A DNA stretch of 8,083 bases from Solimonas sp040391865 (GTDB lineage Bacteria > Pseudomonadota > Gammaproteobacteria > Nevskiales > Nevskiaceae). Below, piece by piece: positions 1 through 6,380 of this stretch (positions are counted from its first letter, which is position 1; the number at the start of each line of letters is the position of its first letter). The stretch lies in the NCBI GenBank assembly GCA_040391865.1, contig JBEBWZ010000150.1, positions 1 through 8,083 on the forward strand, written 5' to 3'. The translations under genes were made by a program, and so were the position numbers. The notes beneath the pieces are model-generated. The model saw only the letters and a list, made by a program, of their open reading frames with translations. It did not search any database and was not told the origin of the DNA.

Positions 1-765
1 GAGCACGAAGCCGCGCGCGGCGGTCGACGACACGATCAGATCGGCGTCACCCAGATAGGCCGGCAGGTCGTTGAGACTGATCGCGTAACCGTGCACCTCG
101 CGCGCCAGCTTTTCGGCACGTTCCAGGCTGCGGTTGGCCACCACGATGCGGCCGATGCCGTTCTGCTGCAGGTGCCGCGCCATCAGCGTCATCATCTCGC
201 CGGCGCCGATCAGCAAGGCCGTCTGCTGCTGCAGGTCGGAGAAGATGCGCCGCGCCATCTGCAATGCGGCATAGGCCACCGAGACCGGATGCGCGCCGAC
301 ATCGGTCTGCGAGCGCACCAGCTTGGCCACCGAGAATGCGTGCTGGAACAGGCGCGACAGCACCGGTCCGAGACTGTGCACCTCCTGCGCCACCGCGAAA
401 GACTGCTTCATCTGGCCAAGGATCTGCGGCTCGCCGACCACCATCGAATCCAGCCCGGCGGCCACGCGCAGACTATGGGTGACACTGCCCAGATCGCGGT
501 GCTGATACAGGAACTTCTCGATCTCGCCCTCGCGCGCCTGGCGCTCGCGGCGCCACCACTCGATCAGCCGCGCCTCGTCCTCGGGGCCGGTGACGGCCAT
601 GATCTCGGTGCGATTGCAGGTCGACAGGATCGCGGCCTCGGCAACGCCTGGCAGCGCCCGTAGGCGTGCCAGCGCTGCTGGAACATCGGTTTCGGTGAAC
701 GCCATGCGTTCGCGCGCTTCAACAGGCGCGTGGTGATGGCTAAGACCGAGCGTGACGAGGGCCAT
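1..765 (-). CDS. hemA: Glutamyl-tRNA reductase, N-terminal part (3' end outside window)
   Basis: This enzyme reduces the glutamyl group of Glu-tRNA to glutamate-1-semialdehyde with NADPH, the first committed step of C5-pathway haem synthesis in the cytoplasm. Translating the minus strand from the ATG at 765-763 gives 255 uninterrupted codons up to the window edge. The protein begins MALVTLGLSHHHAPVEARER. It has the STCNRTE motif with the catalytic cysteine at residue 50, the same number as in E. coli HemA. A histidine at 97 lies in the VTHSLRVAAGLDS segment, followed by the SMVVGEPQILGQ signature at 107-118. The NADPH-binding Rossmann segment with GAGEM is at 186-190. The family is about 420 residues, so roughly 165 C-terminal residues (dimerisation domain) are missing only because of the window edge. 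No in-frame start lies nearby upstream. Shine-Dalgarno pairing is weak. It is transcribed divergently from the TPR gene. Identification is secure. Confidence 0.97.
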   Translation of the reverse strand, partial: MALVTLGLSHHHAPVEARERMAFTETDVPAALARLRALPGVAEAAILSTCNRTEIMAVTGPEDEARLIEWWRRERQAREGEIEKFLYQHRDLGSVTHSLRVAAGLDSMVVGEPQILGQMKQSFAVAQEVHSLGPVLSRLFQHAFSVAKLVRSQTDVGAHPVSVAYAALQMARRIFSDLQQQTALLIGAGEMMTLMARHLQQNGIGRIVVANRSLERAEKLAREVHGYAISLNDLPAYLGDADLIVSSTAARGFVL

Positions 766-790
766 GGCGATCCGGCTGACTGGAATCGGG

Positions 791-796
791 ATTTTA
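791..796 (-). promoter_or_regulatory. Candidate -10 box for hemA
   Basis: Read on the minus strand, 796-791 is TAAAAT, five of six matches to TATAAT. It would place the transcript start near position 784 and give hemA a leader of about 20 nt. The -35 region expected 17 bp further upstream (about 819-814, TGCGGA) matches the consensus poorly and lies inside the inverted repeat at 808-839. This may mean an activator is needed or that the true promoter is elsewhere. The assignment is tentative. Confidence 0.35.
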
Positions 797-807
797 CGCT
801 GTCGGGG

Positions 808-839
808 ACCCTTTCCGCATCGTCTGCGGTGGAAAGGGT
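808..839. repeat. Inverted repeat / hairpin in the hemA-TPR divergent region
   Basis: ACCCTTTCC at 808-816 is the exact reverse complement of GGAAAGGGT at 831-839. Inside it, CCGCA (815-819) pairs with TGCGG (825-829) around a 5-base loop. As RNA the whole element can fold into a 12-bp stem with a 3-nt bulge (830-832). No T-run follows on either strand, so it is not a classical intrinsic terminator. It lies between two divergent start codons and next to a possible hemA -10 box, so an operator or a leader hairpin is plausible. No specific regulator can be named from the sequence. Confidence 0.6.
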
Positions 840-883
840 TGCGCACGCTGCCCCTCGACAGGCCCACGGAACCCCACTTTCGG

Positions 884-889
884 GATAAT
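884..889 (+). promoter_or_regulatory. Candidate -10 box for the TPR-lolB-ispE unit
   Basis: GATAAT at 884-889 matches five of six bases of TATAAT and would start a transcript about 30 nt before the GTG start of the TPR gene. A -35-like TCGACA is present at 855-860, but its spacing of 23 bp is too long for a standard sigma70 promoter, and nothing better lies 16-18 bp upstream. It is the best candidate in the intergenic region, but it is weak. Confidence 0.3.
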
Positions 890-927
890 GTCTGAGACAA
901 AGCCTCCTCATACATAAAGTCCGACAC

Positions 928-2679
928 GTGCGTGCATTCCGCCTGCCCTCGCTGATCCCGCTGCTCACCGCGCTGTCCTTGGCCGCCCTGAGTCCGGGGC
1001 TGGCTGCTGCCGCTGCCGCGCCGCCGCCCGCGGGTCAGGATGCTGCGACCGGCGGCGAAACGCCGTTGGCAGCGCCACTGATGACCCTGCCGTCATCGGA
1101 TGCACAGGTGCAGTACTACATCCTGGCCGGTGAAATGGCCGCCGGACGGCAGCAGCCGGCCACCGCCGCCGCCGCGTTCCTCGAAGCGCTGAAACTGGTC
1201 GACGATGCCGAACTGGCGCAGCGCGCCACCGCGCTGGCGGTGGTCGCGCGCGACGAAGATCTGGCCCGCCAGGCGGCGCAGCGCTGGCTGGCGCTGGAAC
1301 CGACGGCGATGGACCCGCGCGAAATCCTGGCGCGGATCGCGATGAGTCGCGGCGATCTGGTCGGCGTGATCGAACAGCTCCGCGCGATCATCGACGGCCA
1401 TGCCGGCGGTACCGCAGACGGCTTCCGCCATGTCGCGCTGATCCTCGGCCAGCTCGACGACCGTCTCGCCCAGCCCGCGCTGGAGGTCATGGACCAGTTG
1501 ATCAAGCCCTGGCCGGAACTGTCCGGTGCGCATCAGGCGATGGGCATGCTGGCACTGCGTTTCGCACAACTGCCGTTGGCGGAGGAAGCGGCACTGCGCG
1601 CACGGGAGCTGGCGCCCAAGGATCGCGAACCGGCGCTGCTGCTGGTCGGCATCTATTCCCGCCAGAACCGCCTCGCCGAGGCCGATGCGCTGATCGCCGA
1701 ATTGCTGCGCAAGGAAAAGAACCCCGCCGAACTGCACATGGGCTATGCCAAGCTGCTGCTGGAGGCCGATCATCGCGAAGCCGGCCGCAAGCAGCTGCAG
1801 AAGGCCCTGGGCGCCAAGCCCGATATGGCGGACGCGCGCTTCGCACTGGGGGTGCTGGCCTTCAACGACCGCGATCTCAAGGCCGCAGAGTCCTACTTCA
1901 AGCCGCTGCTGAAAACCCCGCGCGCGCAGGACGCCAACTTCGAGCTGGGGCGCATTGCCGAAGCGCAGCAGCAATATCCGGAAGCGCTGGAGTACTACGC
2001 CCAGGTCAATCGCGGCGTGCAGTCGCTGGACGCCGCGGTGCGCCGCGCCGTGGTGCTGACGCGCATGGACCGCCTGCCGGAGGCGCGCGAACTGCTGTCC
2101 GCGCTGCGCGAACAGCTGCCGCAACTGGCGCAGCGCTTCTATCTCGCCGAGGGCGATCTGCTGGTTGGCGCCGACCAGCTGGACGCCGCGCAGACGCTGT
2201 ACACCGACGCCCTGGAGGAATTCCCGGACGACGCCGATCTGATCTACGGCCGCTCGCTGGTCTACGAGCGCCAGAAGAAAATCGATCTCGCGGAACAGGA
2301 TCTGCGCACGCTGCTGAAGCACTCTCCCGAAGACACCCGCAGTCTCAATGCGCTGGGCTACATGCTCGCCGTGCATTCCGAGCGCTACGACGAGGCCCAC
2401 GATCTGATCGCGCGCGCGCTGGCGCAGGAGCCTGAGGACCCGGCGATCATCGACAGCATGGGCTGGGTCCAGTTCAAGCGTGGCAATTCCGAAGACGCAC
2501 GCGATCTGCTGCGCAAGGCGTTCGCGCGCTTCCCCGACCCCGAAGTCGCCGCGCACCTCGGTGAAGTGCTGTGGACGCTGGGTTCACGCGATGAAGCCCG
2601 CGGCATCTGGGAACGCGCGCTGCGCGACAACCCGGGACACCCGGCACTGACCGAGACCGTGGAACGTCTCAGCCGATGA
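928..2679 (+). CDS. Exported tetratricopeptide-repeat protein (LbcA-position homologue without lipobox)
   Basis: This 583-residue protein is built almost wholly of TPR helical hairpins, which usually serve as protein-binding scaffolds. The GTG at 928 is the only reasonable start: a stop is in frame at 886-888, and from the GTG the protein opens with a signal peptide (Arg2 and Arg5, then a hydrophobic core around residues 7-21, then Ala-rich cleavage options near 25-31). After a Pro/Ala-rich linker, TPR-like units run from about residue 61 and, more regularly, from about 200 to 573, roughly ten to twelve in all. The C-terminal units with LNALGYML and IIDSMGWVQFKRG are the best conserved. Its locus equivalent in P. 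aeruginosa, between hemA and lolB, is PA4667 (LbcA), an outer-membrane lipoprotein that brings substrates to the protease CtpA. Here there is no cysteine anywhere, so it cannot be lipidated and is probably periplasmic. It overlaps lolB by 4 bases, which suggests coupled translation. The TPR call is sure; the CtpA-adaptor role is inferred from position. Confidence 0.9.
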   Translation: MRAFRLPSLIPLLTALSLAALSPGLAAAAAAPPPAGQDAATGGETPLAAPLMTLPSSDAQVQYYILAGEMAAGRQQPATAAAAFLEALKLVDDAELAQRATALAVVARDEDLARQAAQRWLALEPTAMDPREILARIAMSRGDLVGVIEQLRAIIDGHAGGTADGFRHVALILGQLDDRLAQPALEVMDQLIKPWPELSGAHQAMGMLALRFAQLPLAEEAALRARELAPKDREPALLLVGIYSRQNRLAEADALIAELLRKEKNPAELHMGYAKLLLEADHREAGRKQLQKALGAKPDMADARFALGVLAFNDRDLKAAESYFKPLLKTPRAQDANFELGRIAEAQQQYPEALEYYAQVNRGVQSLDAAVRRAVVLTRMDRLPEARELLSALREQLPQLAQRFYLAEGDLLVGADQLDAAQTLYTDALEEFPDDADLIYGRSLVYERQKKIDLAEQDLRTLLKHSPEDTRSLNALGYMLAVHSERYDEAHDLIARALAQEPEDPAIIDSMGWVQFKRGNSEDARDLLRKAFARFPDPEVAAHLGEVLWTLGSRDEARGIWERALRDNPGHPALTETVERLSR

Positions 2680-3302
2680 TCTGGCGCGGCGCGACCATCT
2701 GCGCTGCGGCGCTGCTGCTGGCCGGCTGCCAGTTGCTGGCACCGCGCAGCGCAGAACCCACGGGCGACGACCCCGCGCTGCAGGCGCAATGGCAGGCACA
2801 CCGGCAGCAACTGGCGGCGATCCAGGGGTTCACCCTCCAGGGTCGTGCGGCCAGTGGCGGCAGTCTCGGCGTGAAAGCCGATCTGCGCTGGACCCAGCAG
2901 GCCGACGGCCATTTCGACCTGCGTCTCGCCGGCCCGTTCGGTGCGGGCGGCGTGCAGATCAATGGCACTGCGCAAGCCGTCGAGATCCGTACCCGTGAAG
3001 GCAGTCTCCACACCCACGATCCCGAAGCATGGATGCAGACGCACCTGGGCTGGACCTTCCCGATCCACGGGCTGCGGCACTGGATCCTTGGCCTGCCGGC
3101 CCCGGACTCGCCGCATACCCAGATGCTCGGTGCCGAAGGTCGGCTGTCACGTCTACTTCAGGACGGTTGGCAGTTAAACTACACCGACTATGTGCATCGG
3201 GAAGGGGTGTCGCTACCGCGGCGCCTCGACGCCAGCAACGGCGACGTGAGCCTCAAGCTCGTGATCGACCGCTGGGACGCCCTGGTCACGGCAGTACCCT
3301 GA
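2676..3302 (+). CDS. lolB: Outer-membrane lipoprotein receptor LolB
   Basis: LolB takes lipoproteins from the periplasmic carrier LolA and inserts them into the inner leaflet of the outer membrane. The 208-residue product (E. coli LolB has 207) starts with a short lipoprotein signal ending in the lipobox Leu15-Ala-Gly-Cys18. The residue after the cysteine is Gln, not Asp, which fits outer-membrane sorting. The GFTLQGR segment near residues 51-57 and the LAGPFGAGGVQI strand at 84-95 fit the convex beta-sheet fold. The HGLRHWILGLP block at 131-141 matches the very conserved LRQWILGLP block of E. coli LolB. The start codon overlaps the TPR stop (ATGA at 2676-2679), so it is probably translated by coupling, with only a distant GGAA upstream. 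ispE follows after 39 bp. The identification rests on the lipobox, this block and the position next to ispE. Confidence 0.94.
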   Translation: MIWRGATICAAALLLAGCQLLAPRSAEPTGDDPALQAQWQAHRQQLAAIQGFTLQGRAASGGSLGVKADLRWTQQADGHFDLRLAGPFGAGGVQINGTAQAVEIRTREGSLHTHDPEAWMQTHLGWTFPIHGLRHWILGLPAPDSPHTQMLGAEGRLSRLLQDGWQLNYTDYVHREGVSLPRRLDASNGDVSLKLVIDRWDALVTAVP

Positions 3303-3341
3303 CCCCAGAACCACGCGCCGCCCCGGCGCCCAACACACGAC

Positions 3342-4211
3342 ATGCACGCGATCAATCACGGCCCGCTGACCGCCGAGTTCCCGTGGCCGGCGCCGGCCAA
3401 GCTCAACCTGTTTCTGCACGTGGTCAGCCGTCGCGATGACGGCTATCACCGCCTGCAGACGCTGTTCCAGTTTCTCGATCATGGCGACAGCCTGTTCTTC
3501 GTGCCGCGCGGCGACGGCGTGGTGCGGCGGGTCGATACCGTGAGCGGCATCGACGAGGATCAGGATCTGGCGATCCGTGCCGCGCAGGTGATCAAGCAGG
3601 CCTCCGGCTGCAATCTGGGAGCCGATATCCGTATCGAGAAGCGCCTGCCGATCGGCGGCGGCCTCGGCGGCGGCTCGTCCAATGCCGCGACCACCCTGGT
3701 CGCGCTGAACCGCCTGTGGAACCTGGGCTTCCCGACCGATGAACTGGCGCAGCTCGGCCTGCAGCTGGGCGCCGACGTACCGGTATTCGTGCGCGGTCTG
3801 GCCGCCTGGGCCGAAGGCCTGGGCGAAAAGCTGACGCCGATCAACCTGCCGGAGCCCTGGTTCCTGGTGGTCACGCCGCCGGTCACGGTCAGCACCGCGG
3901 AGATCTTCCGCGCGCCGGAGCTGCGCCGCGATCACCCGCCGGTGGCGCTGGTCGATTACCTTGCCGGCCGCACCTGCAACGTGTTCGAACCGGTCACCTG
4001 CGCGCGGTATCCGGAGGTCAAGGCCGCGCTGGAATGGCTGGACGCCCATGCGCCGGCCACCATGACCGGCACCGGAGCCTCGGTGTTTGCGGCGTTCCCC
4101 GAGCGCAGCGATGCCACCCAGGTATTGCAGCAGTTGCCCGCAGGCTGGCACGGCTTCGTGGCGCGCGGCGGCAACCGTTCGCCGCTGCTCGATGTGGTCG
4201 CCCGTTCCTGA
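3342..4211 (+). CDS. ispE: 4-diphosphocytidyl-2-C-methyl-D-erythritol kinase
   Basis: IspE phosphorylates CDP-methylerythritol at the 2-hydroxyl with ATP, the fourth step of the MEP pathway to isoprenoids. It is a cytoplasmic GHMP-family kinase. The 289-residue product shows the N-terminal PAKLNLFLHV motif with Lys20 (equivalent of E. coli Lys10). The glycine-rich ATP loop PIGGGLGGGSSNAA is at 103-116, and the catalytic aspartate is Asp145 in GADVPVF. The C-terminal GHMP motif MTGTGASVF is at 241-249. The ATG at 3342 places PAKLN at a normal distance from the start and there is no good in-frame alternative upstream. No clear Shine-Dalgarno is visible in the 39-bp gap from lolB. No terminator is seen downstream before the tRNA promoter, so some transcripts may run into the tRNA gene. 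Confidence 0.97.
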   Translation: MHAINHGPLTAEFPWPAPAKLNLFLHVVSRRDDGYHRLQTLFQFLDHGDSLFFVPRGDGVVRRVDTVSGIDEDQDLAIRAAQVIKQASGCNLGADIRIEKRLPIGGGLGGGSSNAATTLVALNRLWNLGFPTDELAQLGLQLGADVPVFVRGLAAWAEGLGEKLTPINLPEPWFLVVTPPVTVSTAEIFRAPELRRDHPPVALVDYLAGRTCNVFEPVTCARYPEVKAALEWLDAHAPATMTGTGASVFAAFPERSDATQVLQQLPAGWHGFVARGGNRSPLLDVVARS

Positions 4212-4259
4212 ATCGGCGACGAAATTCACGCGAACGCCCAATGCCGGGATTCGTTTCTA

Positions 4260-4272
4260 TATAATGCGCGCC
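4260..4272 (+). promoter_or_regulatory. tRNA-Gln/prs promoter: TATAAT -10 and GC-rich discriminator
   Basis: A perfect TATAAT lies at 4260-4265, followed at once by GCGCGCC. Such a GC-rich discriminator is typical of stable-RNA promoters that are subject to stringent control. The start would fall about 20 nt before the mature tRNA. The -35 region is poor (CCCAAT at 17 bp spacing; TTCACG at 4225-4230 is too far away). The position directly before the tRNA, with no other candidate, supports the call. Confidence 0.65.
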
Positions 4273-4292
4273 GTTGCAGACGCAGAGCCTAT

Positions 4293-4367
4293 TGGGGCGT
4301 CGCCAAGCGGTAAGGCAGCAGGTTTTGATCCTGCCATTCGGTGGTTCGAATCCATCCGCCCCAGCCA
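4293..4367 (+). tRNA. tRNA-Gln (anticodon UUG), CCA encoded
   Basis: The sequence folds into a full cloverleaf of 75 nt. The acceptor is TGGGGCG (4293-4299) paired with CGCCCCA (4357-4363), then G73 and an encoded CCA (4365-4367). The D stem is GCC/GGC (4302-4304, 4314-4316). The anticodon stem GCAGG/CCTGC (4318-4322, 4330-4334) carries loop TTTTGAT with anticodon TTG at 4325-4327. The variable loop is CATTC, and the T arm is GGTGG-TTCGAAT-CCATC (4340-4356) with one G-U pair. Known glutamine identity elements are present: the weak U1-A72 pair, G2-C71, G73, U35, G36, A37 and U38. It decodes CAA and, by wobble, CAG. It lies between its own promoter and prs, 30 nt from the prs start codon. Confidence 0.98.
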
Positions 4368-4397
4368 CTCTCGCCTTCTTGATCAGAGACTCACTCA

Positions 4398-5351
4398 ATG
4401 TCCGATAGTAAGTTGATGCTGTTCTCGGGGAATGCCAACCCCAAGCTCTCAAAGGACATTGCCAACTACCTCAGGATGCCGCTCGGCAACGCCGTCGTCG
4501 GTCAGTTCTCCGACGGCGAAATCCAGATCGAGATCAACGAGAACGTCCGCGGCAAGGACGTGTTCGTGATCCAGCCAACCTGCGCACCGACCAACGACAA
4601 CGTGATGGAGCTGCTGATGATGCTGGACGCGCTGAAGCGCGCCTCGGCCTCACGCATCACCGCCGTCATTCCTTATTTCGGCTACGCGCGCCAGGACCGC
4701 CGCCCGCGTTCGACGCGCGTACCGATCTCGGCCAAGGTCGTGGCCGACATGATCGGCGAATGTGGTGCCGACCGCGTGCTGACGGTCGATCTGCATGCCG
4801 ACCAGATCCAGGGCTTCTTCGACATCCCGGTCGACAACGTCTACGCCAGCCCGGTGCTGCTGGGCGAGATCTGGCGCCAGAAGTACGACAACCTGATCGT
4901 GGTGGCCCCCGACGTCGGCGGCGTGGTCCGCGCCCGCGCGGTCGCCAAACGCCTCGACGACGCCGAACTGGCGATCATCGACAAGCGCCGCCCCAAACCG
5001 AACGAATCGCGGGTGATGAACATCATCGGCGACGTGTCCGGCAAGACCTGCGTCGTGGTCGACGACCTCGTCGACACCGCCGGCACCCTGTGCAAGGCCG
5101 CCGCCGCACTGAAGGAAGAAGGCGCAACTGCGGTCGTGGCCTATGTGACGCACGCGGTGCTGTCCGGCCCGGCGATCACCAACATCAGCAACTCGGAACT
5201 CGACCAGCTGGTCGTGACCGACACCATCCCGCTGACCGCCGCCGCCGCCGCCTGCCCCAAGATCCGCCAGATGTCGATCGCCGGCCTGCTCGCCGAAACG
5301 ATCCGCCGCATTTCGGCCGAAGAATCGGTCAGTTCGCTGTACGTCGATTGA
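4398..5351 (+). CDS. prs: Ribose-phosphate pyrophosphokinase (PRPP synthetase, class I)
   Basis: Prs transfers pyrophosphate from ATP to ribose-5-phosphate, giving PRPP for purine, pyrimidine, histidine, tryptophan and NAD synthesis in the cytoplasm. The 317-residue product is close to the E. coli length of 315. The substrate-loop motif PYFGYARQDR is at 92-101 and the divalent-cation/ATP site DLHADQIQGFF, with His133, is at 131-141. The catalytic flexible loop has Lys196 and Arg198 in DKRRPKPN. The PRPP-binding signature VVVDDLVDTAGT covers 219-230. The start at 4398 gives the expected N-terminus, MSDSKLMLFSGNANPKLS. The 30-nt gap after the tRNA has no room for a promoter and only a weak Shine-Dalgarno (AGAGA), so prs is probably co-transcribed with tRNA-Gln and freed by tRNA 3' processing. 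Confidence 0.98.
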   Translation: MSDSKLMLFSGNANPKLSKDIANYLRMPLGNAVVGQFSDGEIQIEINENVRGKDVFVIQPTCAPTNDNVMELLMMLDALKRASASRITAVIPYFGYARQDRRPRSTRVPISAKVVADMIGECGADRVLTVDLHADQIQGFFDIPVDNVYASPVLLGEIWRQKYDNLIVVAPDVGGVVRARAVAKRLDDAELAIIDKRRPKPNESRVMNIIGDVSGKTCVVVDDLVDTAGTLCKAAAALKEEGATAVVAYVTHAVLSGPAITNISNSELDQLVVTDTIPLTAAAAACPKIRQMSIAGLLAETIRRISAEESVSSLYVD

Positions 5352-5356
5352 GCGCA

Positions 5357-5375
5357 GCGCGGCTGCAGGCCGCGC
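5357..5375 (+). other. GC-rich hairpin just after prs
   Basis: GCGCGGC (5357-5363) and GCCGCGC (5369-5375) form a perfect 7-bp stem with loop TGCAG, five bases after the prs stop. There is no following T-run, so it is more likely a transcript-stabilising or pausing structure than a complete intrinsic terminator. Apart from this hairpin and the rplY promoter and leader, I see no gene in the 218 bp between prs and rplY. Confidence 0.4.
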
Positions 5376-5480
5376 GACCGAAACTCCGTTCCCATCGCCT
5401 TCAAGGCCCGCTCACCGTGCGCGAGCAGCCTCGCCTGCTGCGGCCCAGCGCCTGCCCTGAAGCCGCGAAACCGGCCTAAC

Positions 5481-5509
5481 TCGGCATTTCCCCTGAACTT
5501 CTGTAGAAT
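5481..5509 (+). promoter_or_regulatory. Candidate sigma70 promoter of rplY
   Basis: A -35 TCGGCA (5481-5486, four of six matches to TTGACA) and a -10 TAGAAT (5504-5509, five of six matches) are separated by exactly 17 bp. The discriminator CCGCGCCCC is GC-rich, as in many ribosomal promoters. Transcription would start near 5516 and leave a leader of about 54 nt before rplY. Confidence 0.55.
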
Positions 5510-5517
5510 CCGCGCCC

Positions 5518-5564
5518 CTGCCGTCTGGTCGCGGGCGGCAGTTCATTGTGTGGTTTCCCGGAGA
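5518..5564 (+). promoter_or_regulatory. rplY leader: 5' hairpin and Shine-Dalgarno
   Basis: CTGCCG (5518-5523) can pair with CGGCAG (5536-5541) at what would be the very 5' end of the transcript. A clear GGAGA (5560-5564) lies 5 nt before the ATG at 5570 and fixes that codon as the start, over an in-frame TTG at 5546. E. coli L25 is known to repress translation of its own mRNA through the leader. Whether this leader acts the same way is inference. Confidence 0.45.
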
Positions 5565-5569
5565 TTTCC

Positions 5570-6268
5570 ATGAAGAAAGAGAATTTCGTCGTAAGCGCCG
5601 AGTCGCGTAATGACCAGGGCAAGGGTGCGAGCCGCCGCCTGCGTCTTACCGGCCAGGTGCCGGCTGTGCTGTACGGTGGTGGCGAAGCCCCGGTTTCGCT
5701 GAGCCTGTCGCTCAACGAGATCGGCAAGCGCCTCAAGGTCGAAGCGTTCTACTCGCATCTGCTGACCCTGGAACTGGGCGGCACCACCCAGACCGTGGTG
5801 CTCAAGGACCTGCAGCGTCATCCGGTCCGCGGCGAGCCGATCCATATCGACTTCCTGCGCGTGCGCGCCGACAAGGAACTGCGCATGCAGGTGCCGCTGC
5901 ACTTCGTCGGTGGCGATGTCGCCCCGGGCGTCAAGATCGGTGGTGGCGTGCTCGAAACTATCCTCAGCCAGGTTGAAGTCGAGTGCCTGCCGAAGGATCT
6001 GCCGGAGTTCATCAAGGTCGACCTGTCGGCGATGGAACTGGGCGATGCGCTGCACCTTTCGCAGCTGCAGCTGGGTGATGGCGTGGCACTGACGCAGCTG
6101 AAGCACGAGAACGACCTCGCGGTCGTGACCCTGCATCTGCCGCGCGTGGTCGAGGAAGAGCCGGTCGCTGCCGCTGAAGGTTCGGCCGAAGTTCCGGCAA
6201 CCTCGCAGAAGGCACCGGCCGCAGGCGCTGCCCCTGCCGCCAAGAAGGACGAGAAGAAGAAGAAGTAA
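5570..6268 (+). CDS. rplY: 50S ribosomal protein L25, long CTC form
   Basis: L25 binds 5S rRNA in the central protuberance of the large ribosomal subunit. The 232-residue product is the long form (CTC/TL5 type), not the 94-residue E. coli type. The 5S-binding L25 domain covers about residues 5-98, with the VPAVLYGG motif at 30-37 and VLKDLQRHPVRGEPIHIDF at 77-95. A second beta-rich CTC domain follows at about 100-190, including GVLETILSQVEVECLPKDLPE. The tail from about 192 is low-complexity: acidic, then Ala/Pro-rich, ending in a lysine cluster (KKDEKKKK) that probably touches RNA or is disordered. The ATG at 5570 is chosen because GGAGA lies 5 nt upstream and MKKENFVVSAE fits the family N-terminus. 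It has its own promoter and is followed by two hairpins. Confidence 0.97.
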   Translation: MKKENFVVSAESRNDQGKGASRRLRLTGQVPAVLYGGGEAPVSLSLSLNEIGKRLKVEAFYSHLLTLELGGTTQTVVLKDLQRHPVRGEPIHIDFLRVRADKELRMQVPLHFVGGDVAPGVKIGGGVLETILSQVEVECLPKDLPEFIKVDLSAMELGDALHLSQLQLGDGVALTQLKHENDLAVVTLHLPRVVEEEPVAAAEGSAEVPATSQKAPAAGAAPAAKKDEKKKK

Positions 6269-6275
6269 GCTGCGA

Positions 6276-6327
6276 GCTGGGTGCGGCGCGCAGCGCCTCA
6301 CCGCGTCACGCCGCACCCAGCGCTTTT
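6276..6327 (+). terminator. Long hairpin after rplY, terminator-like
   Basis: GCTGGGTGCGGCG (6276-6288) pairs perfectly over 13 bp with CGCCGCACCCAGC (6309-6321), with a 20-base loop. Only GCTTTTGC follows, that is a run of four T, so on its own it may terminate weakly. It begins 7 bases after the rplY stop codon and would also protect the mRNA 3' end. Confidence 0.5.
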
Positions 6328-6341
6328 GCAGCGGTCATCAG

Positions 6342-6380
6342 AACCCGTCCGAGCCGCAAGCCCGGACGGGTTTTCTCTTT
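6342..6380 (+). terminator. Strong intrinsic terminator between rplY and pth
   Basis: AACCCGTCCG (6342-6351) and CGGACGGGTT (6363-6372) form a 10-bp GC-rich stem with an 11-base loop. It runs directly into a T-rich tract, TTTTCTCTTT (6371-6380). This is a textbook Rho-independent terminator acting on plus-strand transcripts, the second in tandem after rplY. Its end is only 23 bases before the pth ATG. Confidence 0.88.

Noticed and set aside
91..663. Plus-strand open frame opposite hemA
   Set aside because: The minus strand here codes for HemA with all its motifs. The plus-strand frame is His/Arg-rich composition noise.
888..917. Nine-codon open frame (MSETKPPHT) in the leader before the TPR gene
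   Set aside because: It overlaps the candidate -10 box and has no ribosome-binding site. An open frame this short arises easily by chance.
1093..2556. Very long antisense open frame (487 codons) opposite the TPR gene
   Set aside because: It lies wholly opposite a convincing TPR protein and its translation is Arg/Gln/His/Leu-rich with no domain. Such open frames are expected opposite GC-rich genes.
3213..4241. Antisense open frame of 342 codons opposite lolB end and ispE
   Set aside because: It is the complement of a clear IspE, with no recognisable motif and no ribosome-binding site or promoter of its own.
5424..5441. AGCAG/CTGCT hairpin between prs and rplY as a prs terminator
   Set aside because: The stem is short and no T-run follows, so termination cannot be supported.
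5546..5569. In-frame TTG start 8 codons upstream of rplY
   Set aside because: The ATG at 5570 has GGAGA at the right distance and yields the usual L25 N-terminus. The TTG has neither.
5543..6316. Antisense open frame of 257 codons opposite rplY
   Set aside because: It is a shadow of L25. Its start lies in the rplY terminator hairpin region and its product has no known features.
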